From: Bacillota bacterium
Lineage (GTDB): Bacteria; Bacillota; Clostridia; Christensenellales; CAG-138
DNA: 7,275 nucleotides
Assembly: GCA_023409435.1 (NCBI GenBank)
Contig: JAEYHP010000126.1
Coordinates: 1-7,275, forward strand
Reading direction: 5' to 3'
How positions within the stretch are numbered: the first letter of the stretch is position 1; every line of letters starts with the position of its first letter. Of this stretch, positions 1-6,499 are shown one piece after another. The notes beneath the pieces were generated by a model, which searched no databases, had not been told where the DNA came from, and saw only the letters and a list, made by a program, of their open reading frames with translations. The position numbers and the translations under genes are program-made.

Positions 1-396
1 GCTTCCGACAACGGCGCACCTGAGACGGTTCTCCCCGTCATGAGCGACGTTCTCACCAAGCATCCGCAGATCGACGCCATCTACTCCACCGATGATGAAA
101 TGTCCAAGGGCATCCTGCAGGCCATTAAAGAAGCCGGCCGTACGGATATCAAGGTCATCACCGGCGGCGGCGGCGACAAGAGCTACTTCAAGATGATGGA
201 CGAATATCCTGACATCTGGGTCTCCTCCCAGACCTATCCCCCGTACATGATGGCGGATTGCGTCAAGCTGGTGGACGGCCTCATCAAGGGCCAGACCTAT
301 GAAGCCAAAACCATCATCCCGGCAGAGTCCGTGGACCGTACCAGCTATAAGGATTACATGGCCGCGCACGGCATCACCGAGGACGCTCCCTATTAA
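1..396 (+). CDS. Sugar ABC transporter substrate-binding protein, C-terminal part (5' end outside window)
   Basis: This is the last 131 residues of a periplasmic-binding-protein-like (Peripl_BP_4, RbsB-type) receptor. The reading frame is open from the first base, so the start, the lipoprotein or signal peptide and the N-terminal lobe lie upstream; family members are usually 310-370 residues. Visible signs are the segment HPQIDAIYSTDDEMSKGILQAIKEAG (residues 21-46 of the fragment), typical of the second-lobe ligand contact region where a D or N faces the sugar, then a strand with VITGGGGDK, and the late WVSSQTYPPYMMADCVKLVDGLIKG hinge and helix region. Such proteins capture sugar outside the membrane and deliver it to the permease. 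The ATPase and permease genes follow directly, so this is the receptor of that importer. The ligand cannot be deduced. The class is well supported; only the sugar is uncertain. Confidence 0.9.
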   Translation, partial: ASDNGAPETVLPVMSDVLTKHPQIDAIYSTDDEMSKGILQAIKEAGRTDIKVITGGGGDKSYFKMMDEYPDIWVSSQTYPPYMMADCVKLVDGLIKGQTYEAKTIIPAESVDRTSYKDYMAAHGITEDAPY

Positions 397-417
397 TCCA
401 AAACCGTTAAATGATCG

Positions 418-443
418 CCGGGCGGAGCATATACTCCGCCCGG
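418..443 (+). repeat. Stem-loop between binding-protein and ATPase genes
   Basis: A perfect 10-bp inverted repeat (418-427 CCGGGCGGAG pairs with 434-443 CTCCGCCCGG, loop CATATA) lies 21 bases after the binding-protein stop. It has no following T tract, so it does not look like a full intrinsic terminator. In binding-protein-dependent importers, a stem-loop at this place often protects the upstream mRNA and keeps receptor expression above that of the membrane parts. That role is inferred here. A weaker 5-bp hairpin (476-488) follows before the ATPase ribosome binding site. Confidence 0.7.
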
Positions 444-513
444 TATCCCAAGAAAAGACCCGCTAGAAGCGAACCCCCTGCAGCAGGGAAAGTAGAGCGA
501 GGAGAGTAGCATT

Positions 514-2025
514 ATGGAATGCGCATTGAAAATGAGCAATATCGTCAAGAGCTATGGCGGTGTTGTGGTGGTAAAAAATGTAGACTTTGAGGTACGCAAA
601 GGCGAGATTCATGCGCTTCTTGGTGAAAACGGCGCCGGCAAAACCACATTGATGAATATCCTGGGCGGGGTCACCCAGATGGACAGCGGCAATATCGCCC
701 TGTTTGAGGAAAGCGTGCGGTTCAATACGCCCGCGGAATCCCAAGCATTGGGCGTTGCATTTATACATCAGGAGCTTAACGTCGTAAACGATCTGACGGT
801 TTACGAAAACATGTTTTTAGGCTATGAGCTCCGTACCAAACTCGGCAACATGGACGTCAGGCGCATGTGCGAACAAACGCGCCAGGTGTTTGACCACATG
901 CATGTGGATATCGACCCAAGGGCAATGATGCGTGATCTGGAGACCTCCTATAAGCAGATCGTGGAGATCGCAAAATCGGTCCTAAGGAACGCGCGCATCA
1001 TTATCATGGATGAACCCACCACGTCGCTGACACAGTCGGAAACGGAAAACGTGTTTGCCATCATGCGGGGGCTTACCAAGGAACACGATGCAACCATCAT
1101 ATTCATTTCCCACAAGCTCAATGAAGTCGTGGAGTTCTGCGACAGCTACACGGTGTTAAGAAACGGCGAAAAGGTTTTCGACGGCTCTATCATGCAGGAG
1201 GACGGCACAAAGATCTCCCAGGCCGAAATCGCCCGCATGATGGTCGGCCACGAGGTGCTGGGCATAGACATTTATAGACCCCACGATATTGGGGATGTGG
1301 TGCTCGAAATCAAAGATTTTTGCCTGGGCGACTGCGTACGCAAAATGAATTTCAGCTTGCGCAAGGGCGAAATCCTCGGTATCACCGGCCTCCTCGGGGA
1401 CGGCAAGGAAGAACTGGTGCGCGCCATATTCGGCGATCTTCAGCATACTGACGGGCAGATCCTTAAACACGGGCAGGAAATGCGCCACAAACACCCCTCC
1501 CAGGCGAAAAGGGCGGGGTTCGGGTATCTTCCCTCCAACCGCAAAGAAAACGCCATTATCAAGGATCTGTCCGTGCAGGAAAACATGACCATCGTCACGC
1601 TGGAAGACTGTACGAACGGTCCTACGCTCGTGCGAAAAAAAGAACTGAAAATCGCAGAGGATTTTAAAAAGCGCTTGAGCATCAAGGTAGAGCATTTTGG
1701 AAACCTCATCACCAGTCTTTCGGGCGGCAACCAGCAAAAGGTCGTGCTTTCCAAATGGCTTAACGCAAAGCCCGACATCATGATCCTAAGTAACCCCACT
1801 CAGGGCGTGGACGTTGGCGCGAAAAACGAAATCTACTCCCTGATCATGGATCTTGCCAAGGAGGGCATGAGCATCATCGTGACCTCCGGCGAGGTGCAGG
1901 AAATATTGAGGCTTTGCGACCGGGTGCTTGTCATGTACCACGGGGAACTCAAAGGGGAACTTGACCGCCACGAGATCACGGAAGAAGCAATCATGATACT
2001 TTCCACCGGCGGAACCTTAGATTAA
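514..2025 (+). CDS. Sugar ABC transporter ATP-binding protein, fused two-domain RbsA/MglA (CUT2) type
   Basis: This 503-residue protein has two tandem ABC domains, the normal size and layout for RbsA/MglA/XylG proteins that power monosaccharide uptake at the inner face of the membrane. Domain 1 has Walker A GENGAGKT (37-44), Q-loop Gln86, Walker B with Asp166-Glu167 and switch His200, all intact, but its signature is degenerate (LETSYKQ, 142-148). Domain 2 has a modified Walker A (GLLGDGKEE, 292-300), an intact signature LSGGNQQ (402-408), and a Walker B reading ILSNPTQGVD, where the usual Asp-Glu is Ser426-Asn427. The start at 514 has AGGAG (500-504) nine bases upstream; a second Met seven codons in (532) is less well placed. 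It is followed after 16 bases by the permease, so the two are surely co-expressed. Function as the importer motor is secure; the sugar is unknown. Confidence 0.95.
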   Translation: MECALKMSNIVKSYGGVVVVKNVDFEVRKGEIHALLGENGAGKTTLMNILGGVTQMDSGNIALFEESVRFNTPAESQALGVAFIHQELNVVNDLTVYENMFLGYELRTKLGNMDVRRMCEQTRQVFDHMHVDIDPRAMMRDLETSYKQIVEIAKSVLRNARIIIMDEPTTSLTQSETENVFAIMRGLTKEHDATIIFISHKLNEVVEFCDSYTVLRNGEKVFDGSIMQEDGTKISQAEIARMMVGHEVLGIDIYRPHDIGDVVLEIKDFCLGDCVRKMNFSLRKGEILGITGLLGDGKEELVRAIFGDLQHTDGQILKHGQEMRHKHPSQAKRAGFGYLPSNRKENAIIKDLSVQENMTIVTLEDCTNGPTLVRKKELKIAEDFKKRLSIKVEHFGNLITSLSGGNQQKVVLSKWLNAKPDIMILSNPTQGVDVGAKNEIYSLIMDLAKEGMSIIVTSGEVQEILRLCDRVLVMYHGELKGELDRHEITEEAIMILSTGGTLD

Positions 2026-2041
2026 CGAAGGAGACACAACT

Positions 2042-3007
2042 ATGCCTACCACAAAGAACAAGTCCAATCTGGTATTGAAAAAGCTGATGAGCGAATACAG
2101 CATTGTGCTGGTTGCCTTAGCTATGGTGTTGATCGCAACACTGCTTGAAGGCGAAACCTTCATGACGGGCAAGAACTTCATCAACATTCTGCGCAACAAC
2201 TCGGTGCAGGGCATTATCGCGTTCGGCATGTCCTTCGTCATTATCTCGGGCAATATCGATCTTTCCGTAGGCTCGCAGCTGGTTGTGGTCGGCATCGTAT
2301 GTCTTGCGGTATTGAACGCCACCGGAAGCATTGTGCTTGCGATATTGGCTGCCGTGGCCATGAGCTGCGTGCTGTCGAGCATCACCGGCCTGATCGTTAC
2401 CAAAGGCCGCGTTCCTTCGTTCATCGTGACGCTGGGTATGCAGTATGTGCTGCGCTCCGTTTCCATATTCGCAATGGACGCACGCGGTATCACGGGTGAA
2501 ATCAAGGCGTTTCAGGAGATTTCCAACTACAGCATCGGCGGCTGGCTGCCCATGCCCATCATCTACTTCGTGGTGATGTTTGCGATCTACCTCTACATTT
2601 CAAAATACACGGTGCTGGGCCGCCGCATCTACGCCGTAGGCTCCAATGAAAAAGCGACGCGACTCTCGGGTATCAACACGGACATGATCAAAATCATTTC
2701 CTTCATTATCCTGGGCATTGCCGTCGCTATCGCTGCCGTTACCGAGGCCTCCCGCATGAACTCCATCAACTCCACGTCCTCCGGTACGTCCTATGAACTT
2801 AACGCCATTGCCATGGCGGTTGTGGGCGGCATCTCCATGCAGGGCGGCAAGGGAAACATGGTTGGGACATTTTTCGGTATCTTCATACTGGGCATCATCA
2901 ACAATATTCTGACTCTGGTGGGCATGAACGTGTACCTGGTGAACGCAGTCAAGGGCGCGATCATCATATTCGCGGTGTTGCTCCAGCGCAAGGACAGGGA
3001 GAATTAA
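2042..3007 (+). CDS. Sugar ABC transporter permease, RbsC (CUT2, BPD_transp_2) type
   Basis: This 321-residue, very hydrophobic protein is the length expected for RbsC-like permeases. About nine to ten membrane segments can be seen (roughly 19-36, 54-70, 79-93, 95-118, 126-145, 167-187, 217-235, 252-264, 273-292, 295-314). Family hallmarks are ISGNIDLSVGS (68-78), the cytoplasmic coupling-loop region GRRIYAVGSNEKATRLSGI (193-211), which docks on the ATPase, and YELNAIAMAVVGGISMQGGKG (251-271). Two copies would form the pore, with the fused ATPase beneath. The start has AAGGAG (2028-2033) eight bases upstream, and only 16 bases separate it from the ATPase stop. A basic tail (LLQRKDREN) ends the protein in the cytoplasm. 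The family assignment is firm; transport specificity is not visible. Confidence 0.95.
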   Translation: MPTTKNKSNLVLKKLMSEYSIVLVALAMVLIATLLEGETFMTGKNFINILRNNSVQGIIAFGMSFVIISGNIDLSVGSQLVVVGIVCLAVLNATGSIVLAILAAVAMSCVLSSITGLIVTKGRVPSFIVTLGMQYVLRSVSIFAMDARGITGEIKAFQEISNYSIGGWLPMPIIYFVVMFAIYLYISKYTVLGRRIYAVGSNEKATRLSGINTDMIKIISFIILGIAVAIAAVTEASRMNSINSTSSGTSYELNAIAMAVVGGISMQGGKGNMVGTFFGIFILGIINNILTLVGMNVYLVNAVKGAIIIFAVLLQRKDREN

Positions 3008-3081
3008 TTCCCGAACGTTACACGGCAAAGGTTTATAGGACCGGTTAACTGGCATGTATTCTGCCTGAAGAAAATAAAAAC

Positions 3082-3087
3082 AGGAGG
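3082..3087 (+). promoter_or_regulatory. Ribosome binding site that fixes the isomerase start at 3097
   Basis: AGGAGG directly touches an in-frame ATG at 3088, which leaves no room for initiation there. The next in-frame ATG at 3097 is nine bases downstream of this site, an ideal spacing, and starts the strand sequence MKIGIDSYCY expected at the N-terminus of this TIM-barrel family. Confidence 0.85.
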
Positions 3088-3096
3088 ATGAAGGAT

Positions 3097-3957
3097 ATGA
3101 AAATTGGGATCGACAGCTATTGCTACCACAGGTTGTTCGGCGAGGTCTATCCTTTTCAGGAGAAGCCTGAAAAGCTTGCGACGGTAGACGATTTCCTGAG
3201 TTTTGCAAAGGAACTCGACGTAGACGGCGTTTCTCTTGAAACCTGCTTCCTGCCGAGCTTAGAGGATGGCTACCTTAAGGAACTTGGCGCAAAGATCAAG
3301 GAACTGGGCTTTGATACCGTGTTTGCCTGGGGCCACCCCAATGGGTTGGAGCGTGGATTAAACCCGGAAGCGTTTGAAGAAATGAAGGCGCTCATCCCCA
3401 AGACCAGGCTTCTTGGCACGGACGTCATGCGGATCACCGGCTCCGCGTTCGACTGGCGGCATGAGAACCACCGCGACCATATCGCGCGCCTTGTACCCCA
3501 GTACAAGGAAGCCGTGAAAATAGCGGAGGATCATGGCGTGAGGCTGGCGGCGGAAAACCACATCGATTTTACGTCCGACGAAATGCTCGAGATCATCGAG
3601 AAGGTCGGCTCCCCCAATTTTGGTATCAATTTTGATACGGGCAATTTCCTGCGGTTATTGGATGATCCCGTGGCCGGCATGGAAAAGCTTGCGCCCTATG
3701 TGTTCTCCACCCACATCAAGGATCTGAAGCTCCATCCCACCGCGCGCCCCACGGATTGGTTCTTCTTCTGCGGCGTGCCCGTGGGCTTTGGTATGGTGGA
3801 CAACATGAAGCTGGCGGAGCTCTTGAGCAAGGCCGGTTACAAGGGCTTCCTCGCCGTGGAAATCGACGCGCCCGCGCCCGAATGGTTGGGTATGGAGCGG
3901 GAGGCGATCGCCGTTTCTGTAAAGAACCTCAAAAAGATCGGCGCAAAGTTCCAATAA
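3097..3957 (+). CDS. Sugar phosphate isomerase/epimerase family protein (xylose isomerase-like TIM barrel)
   Basis: This 286-residue protein is of the AP-endonuclease-2/xylose-isomerase-like superfamily, which includes IolE, IolI, D-tagatose 3-epimerase and 3-keto-glycoside eliminases/hydratases. The expected metal ligands are visible in order at strand ends: Glu153 (AAENHIDF), Asp180 (FGINFDTGN), His206 (STHIKD) and Glu255 (FLAVEID), which would hold a divalent metal that shifts protons next to a keto group. The N-terminal strand MKIGIDSYCY and SLET (46-49) complete the barrel pattern. It follows the permease after an 89-base gap and precedes a dehydrogenase by 24 bases, so it probably acts on the imported sugar or its oxidised form. 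The tandem stops TAA TAG end it. Isomerase, epimerase, dehydratase or beta-eliminase activity cannot be separated by eye. Confidence 0.88.
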   Translation: MKIGIDSYCYHRLFGEVYPFQEKPEKLATVDDFLSFAKELDVDGVSLETCFLPSLEDGYLKELGAKIKELGFDTVFAWGHPNGLERGLNPEAFEEMKALIPKTRLLGTDVMRITGSAFDWRHENHRDHIARLVPQYKEAVKIAEDHGVRLAAENHIDFTSDEMLEIIEKVGSPNFGINFDTGNFLRLLDDPVAGMEKLAPYVFSTHIKDLKLHPTARPTDWFFFCGVPVGFGMVDNMKLAELLSKAGYKGFLAVEIDAPAPEWLGMEREAIAVSVKNLKKIGAKFQ

Positions 3958-3981
3958 TAGCGCAACCGGGAGGGAATAGCC

Positions 3982-5151
3982 ATGAAAAAGAAAATCAATG
4001 TCGCCATGATCGGTGGCGGGTTTATGGGCAAGGCGCACAGCAATGCCTGGCTTCGGGTAAACGAGTTCTTTGACGCCGACTTCCAGCCCGTATTGAAGGT
4101 GATTGCGGGCAAGAAGACCAACCTTGAGTCTTTCAAAGACCGCTGGGGCTACGAGGAGGTCACATACGATTGGCGCACCATCATGGAGCGCGACGATATC
4201 GACGTTGTGGACATTGGCACCCCCACGTTTGAGCACAAGGAAATGGTCATTGCCGCAGCGAAGGCGGGCAAGCACATCGTGTGCGAAAAACCGTTTACGC
4301 TCACCTATGCGGACGCCAAGGAGATGCTCCAGGCCGTAAAGGATGCGGGCGTTGTGCATTACCTCAACCACAATTACCGCAGGGTCCCGGCCGTGGCTTA
4401 CGCAAAGAAACTCATCGAGGATGGCCGCCTGGGCACCATATTCCACTGGCGTGGCGCGTATCTGCAGGATTGGATCACGGATCCCAGTTTCCCGCTTTCC
4501 TGGCAGCTGAGAAAAGAATGCGCGGGCGGCGGCCCGCTCTATGACTTGACTTCGCATGCCATGGATCTCGCACGGTTTTTGATCGGCGAGCCGGAATCGG
4601 TGACGGCGGTCAACAAAACCATCATTAAAGAACGGCCCCTGCCGGGCGTAGGCGCTACCGCCTTCTCTTCCGGTACGGGAACGGATACGAACACCTATGC
4701 GCCCGTTACTGTGGACGACGCTTCCTTTACCATTGCGGAGTTCAAGGGCGGTGTATTGGGCAGCGTGGAAACGTCCCGTTTCGCCACAGGCCGCAAGAAT
4801 TACAATACGTTTGAAGTCTACGGAAGCAAGGGTTCCTTGCGTTTTGACTTAGAGCGCATGAACGAGCTGGAGTTCCTGGATGCGACAGAACCCGAAGTGG
4901 AACAGGGCTTTAGGCGCGTGCTTGTGACTGAGGCGGATCACCCGTATCTTTCCGCCTGGTGGCCCTCCGGCCACATCATTGGCTACGAGCATACGTTTGT
5001 GAACGCGTTCTATGATTTCCTCAAGGCTGTCGCGGGCAAAGCGCCCGTGACGCCGGATTTCAACGACGGCGCGCAGATTATTCGCATACTCGAGGCCATC
5101 AAAAAGTCTTCGGACGAAGGCCGCAGAGTTGTGGTTGAAGAAATTCAGTAG
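3982..5151 (+). CDS. Gfo/Idh/MocA family NAD(P)-dependent oxidoreductase (389 residues)
   Basis: The N-terminal Rossmann fold binds NAD(P): VAMIGGGFMGKAHSNAW (8-23) carries the glycine loop. CEKPF (101-105) provides the conserved catalytic-pocket Lys103. The C-terminal alpha/beta domain has HNYRR (130-134) and DLTSHAMDL (188-196), where Asp188 and His192 complete the usual Lys-Asp-His set, so the enzyme should be active. The GFMGKAHSNA form, the LQDWITDPSFPLSW segment (161-174) and the 389-residue length resemble the larger branch of the family that oxidises sugars, cyclitols or glycosides, often at C3. This resemblance is from memory and not from alignment. GGGAGG (3968-3973) lies eight bases before the start. 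There is no signal peptide, so it is cytoplasmic. Location after the isomerase suggests the first oxidation of the imported compound; the exact substrate is open. Confidence 0.9.
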   Translation: MKKKINVAMIGGGFMGKAHSNAWLRVNEFFDADFQPVLKVIAGKKTNLESFKDRWGYEEVTYDWRTIMERDDIDVVDIGTPTFEHKEMVIAAAKAGKHIVCEKPFTLTYADAKEMLQAVKDAGVVHYLNHNYRRVPAVAYAKKLIEDGRLGTIFHWRGAYLQDWITDPSFPLSWQLRKECAGGGPLYDLTSHAMDLARFLIGEPESVTAVNKTIIKERPLPGVGATAFSSGTGTDTNTYAPVTVDDASFTIAEFKGGVLGSVETSRFATGRKNYNTFEVYGSKGSLRFDLERMNELEFLDATEPEVEQGFRRVLVTEADHPYLSAWWPSGHIIGYEHTFVNAFYDFLKAVAGKAPVTPDFNDGAQIIRILEAIKKSSDEGRRVVVEEIQ

Positions 5152-5169
5152 TATTCAAAGCATGGGGGT

Positions 5170-5204
5170 CGAGGGGGCCGGGGGCAAAGCCCTCGGCCCC
5201 CTCG
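5170..5204 (+). repeat. Long GC-rich stem-loop between the two dehydrogenase genes
   Basis: Arms 5170-5185 and 5189-5204 form a 16-pair stem with a single G-U wobble (5181/5193) and a three-base AAA loop; a further wobble pair (5169/5205) can extend it. No T tract follows, so it is not a standard terminator. It may be an attenuating or mRNA-stabilising hairpin, or a copy of a dispersed palindromic repeat of the kind common in intergenic gaps of gut Firmicutes. Only a genome-wide search can tell which. Confidence 0.8.
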
Positions 5205-5205
5205 G

Positions 5206-5211
5206 TATAAT
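5206..5211 (+). promoter_or_regulatory. Possible -10 hexamer upstream of the second dehydrogenase
   Basis: A perfect TATAAT lies two bases after the GC-rich stem-loop and 21 bases before the start at 5233. The place for a -35 element (about 5183-5188, GGCAAA) falls in the hairpin and does not match TTGACA, and there is no extended -10 TG. An internal promoter is therefore only a possibility; the hexamer may just be part of an AT-rich leader. Confidence 0.25.
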
Positions 5212-5232
5212 ACAACATAAGGAGGGGCAACC

Positions 5233-6273
5233 ATGGAGAAGAAGATACAAATCGGTGTGATCGGCTGCGGAAAAATCGCACAGATCCGGCACTTGCCGGA
5301 ATATGCCGCAAATCCCGCGGTCAAACTCTACGGCCTGTACGACCTGAATGCGGCGCGTACGGCGTCTTTAGCGGAACAGTACGGCGCGGAGGCTTTTTCC
5401 TCGTACCAGGAGCTGCTTAGTGACCCTGCAATCGACGCGGTGAGCGTCTGCACGGCCAATTCGTTCCACTGCGAAGTCACCGTGGCGGCGCTTCAGGCGG
5501 GCAAGCACGTGCTGTGTGAAAAGCCGATGGCGACGACGCTCGCGGAATGCGAACAGATGGTAGCGGCTGCGCAAGGATCCGGCAAGTTCCTGATGATCGG
5601 CCACAACCAGCGGCTGGCGCGCGCGCATGCAAAGGCAAAAGAGCTGATCGTACAGGGGGAGATCGGAGACATCGTCACCTTCCGCACCACTTTCGGCCAT
5701 GCAGGACCGGAAACCTGGACGATCGACCCCCAAAACGTCTGGTTCTTTGATAAGAAGCTTGCGGCGTTCGGCGCGATGGCGGACCTTGGCATTCACAAGA
5801 CCGACCTCATCCAGTTCCTGACGGGGCAGCATGTGGTAGAGGTTTCTGCCTATCTCGGCACGCTCGACAAAAAGCTGCCGGGCGGCGAACTCATTGGCGT
5901 GGACGACAATGCCATCTGCATCTACCGCATGAGCGGTGGGGCGGTGGGCACCATGACGGCGAGCTGGACCTATTATGGCGCGGAGGACAATTCCACCGTG
6001 CTCTACGGCACCAAGGGAATGATGCGCATCTACGACGATCCGAGCTATTCCATCTCCATTGTCAAAAAGAGCGGCGAGCGCGTGCTCTACGACATCGACC
6101 GCATCCAAACCAACGACAACCAGACCAGCTCCGGCGTGATCGATCTCTGGGTCGACTCCCTCGTGAACAACAAAGCGCCCGAAATCTCGGGCGAGGAAGC
6201 GTTGAACGCCATGCGCGCGGTGTTTGCCGCCATGGAATCGGCGGAGACGGGTCGGCGGATTACGATTGAGTAA
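5233..6273 (+). CDS. Gfo/Idh/MocA family NAD(P)-dependent oxidoreductase (346 residues)
   Basis: This is a second, clearly different member of the same family. The nucleotide loop is VIGCGKIAQIRH (9-20), CEKPM (95-99) holds Lys97, and MADLGIHKTDLI (182-193) holds Asp184 and His188, so the catalytic set is complete. The C-terminal sheet domain runs from about 125 to 320 (including WTYYGAEDNSTVLYGTKGMMRI). At 346 residues it has the usual length of the shorter branch, which includes inositol dehydrogenase, 1,5-anhydrofructose reductase and 3-keto-sugar reductases. AAGGAGG (5219-5225) lies seven bases before ATG. The 81-base gap before it holds a strong stem-loop, so its expression could be set apart from that of the upstream gene. 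A plausible role is the second redox step of the pathway, perhaps returning reducing power from the first. Substrate not identifiable. Confidence 0.9.
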   Translation: MEKKIQIGVIGCGKIAQIRHLPEYAANPAVKLYGLYDLNAARTASLAEQYGAEAFSSYQELLSDPAIDAVSVCTANSFHCEVTVAALQAGKHVLCEKPMATTLAECEQMVAAAQGSGKFLMIGHNQRLARAHAKAKELIVQGEIGDIVTFRTTFGHAGPETWTIDPQNVWFFDKKLAAFGAMADLGIHKTDLIQFLTGQHVVEVSAYLGTLDKKLPGGELIGVDDNAICIYRMSGGAVGTMTASWTYYGAEDNSTVLYGTKGMMRIYDDPSYSISIVKKSGERVLYDIDRIQTNDNQTSSGVIDLWVDSLVNNKAPEISGEEALNAMRAVFAAMESAETGRRITIE

Positions 6274-6298
6274 GTTTTATTGGAGCTGACAAGCAAAA

Positions 6299-6327
6299 GG
6301 GCTGACTATGGTCAGCCCAAATTTTTT
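6299..6327 (+). terminator. Rho-independent terminator of the importer/dehydrogenase cluster
   Basis: A perfect 8-bp stem GGGCTGAC/GTCAGCCC (6299-6306 and 6311-6318, loop TATG) is followed by AAATTTTTT. It lies 25 bases after the stop of the second dehydrogenase and marks the plus-strand transcript end. Confidence 0.88.
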
Positions 6328-6336
6328 AGCGACATA

Positions 6337-6358
6337 GCAGGGCGCTCCGTCGCCCTGC
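6337..6358. repeat. Intergenic stem-loop 2 of 6
   Basis: An 8-bp perfect stem GCAGGGCG/CGCCCTGC with loop CTCCGT. There is no T tract on the plus strand. The apex GCTCCGTC (6344-6351) recurs in stem-loop 4 exactly 100 bases downstream. Function unknown. Confidence 0.7.
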
Positions 6359-6393
6359 AAATGTGGGAAACTAAGAGGCATCCATATAAATCC

Positions 6394-6426
6394 GTCCAAT
6401 CTGGCGACCCGTGCGCCAGATTGGAC
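6394..6426. repeat. Intergenic stem-loop 3 of 6
   Basis: A 13-bp perfect inverted repeat (6394-6406 GTCCAATCTGGCG pairs with 6414-6426) around a seven-base loop ACCCGTG. It has the longest uninterrupted arms of this gap and no T tract on either side. Function unknown. Confidence 0.75.
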
Positions 6427-6436
6427 ACCTTGCGTC

Positions 6437-6458
6437 CCGGGCTGCTCCGTCAGCCCGG
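6437..6458. repeat. Intergenic stem-loop 4 of 6
   Basis: An 8-bp perfect stem CCGGGCTG/CAGCCCGG with loop CTCCGT, the same loop as in stem-loop 2 although the stems differ. There is no T tract. Function unknown. Confidence 0.7.
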
Positions 6459-6468
6459 AACGGTAAAC

Positions 6469-6496
6469 TCAAACAAGTGGCTTGCCACTTGTTTGA
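6469..6496. repeat. Intergenic stem-loop 5 of 6
   Basis: A 12-bp perfect stem (6469-6480 TCAAACAAGTGG pairs with 6485-6496) with a CTTG tetraloop. It is almost fully self-complementary, so it folds the same way on either strand. It sits three bases from stem-loop 6. Confidence 0.75.
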
Positions 6497-6499
6497 TAA

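Noticed and set aside
1156..1737. 193-codon antisense frame inside the ABC ATPase
   Set aside because: The sense strand carries both ABC domains with motifs in the right order; the antisense product matches no family I know.
1789..1794. Ser-Asn in Walker B as a sequencing error or a decayed gene
   Set aside because: The frame is intact along 503 codons, flanking residues are conserved, and two adjacent codons differ in a way consistent with the other changes in the same ATP site; a pseudogene is unlikely.
3041..3052. CCGGTTAACTGG, a near-palindrome upstream of the isomerase, as a LacI-family operator
   Set aside because: It is only 10 of 12 symmetric, without extended half-sites or a convincing promoter; the nearby TATTCT lacks a good -35 element. 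Without other copies or a regulator gene it cannot be supported.
2600..3208. 202-codon antisense frame over the permease end and isomerase start
   Set aside because: It has low-complexity His, Gln and Asp content and crosses two sense genes and their gap; it is a shadow frame.
3655..4557. 300-codon open frame on the minus strand across the isomerase end and the first dehydrogenase
   Set aside because: It lies opposite two genes with clear family motifs, spans their junction, has no recognisable domain, and is explained by GC-rich codon use leaving the antisense frame open.
5368..6108. 246-codon antisense frame inside the second dehydrogenase
   Set aside because: Its composition is rich in His, Arg and Ala without domain motifs, and the sense strand encodes a complete Gfo/Idh protein.
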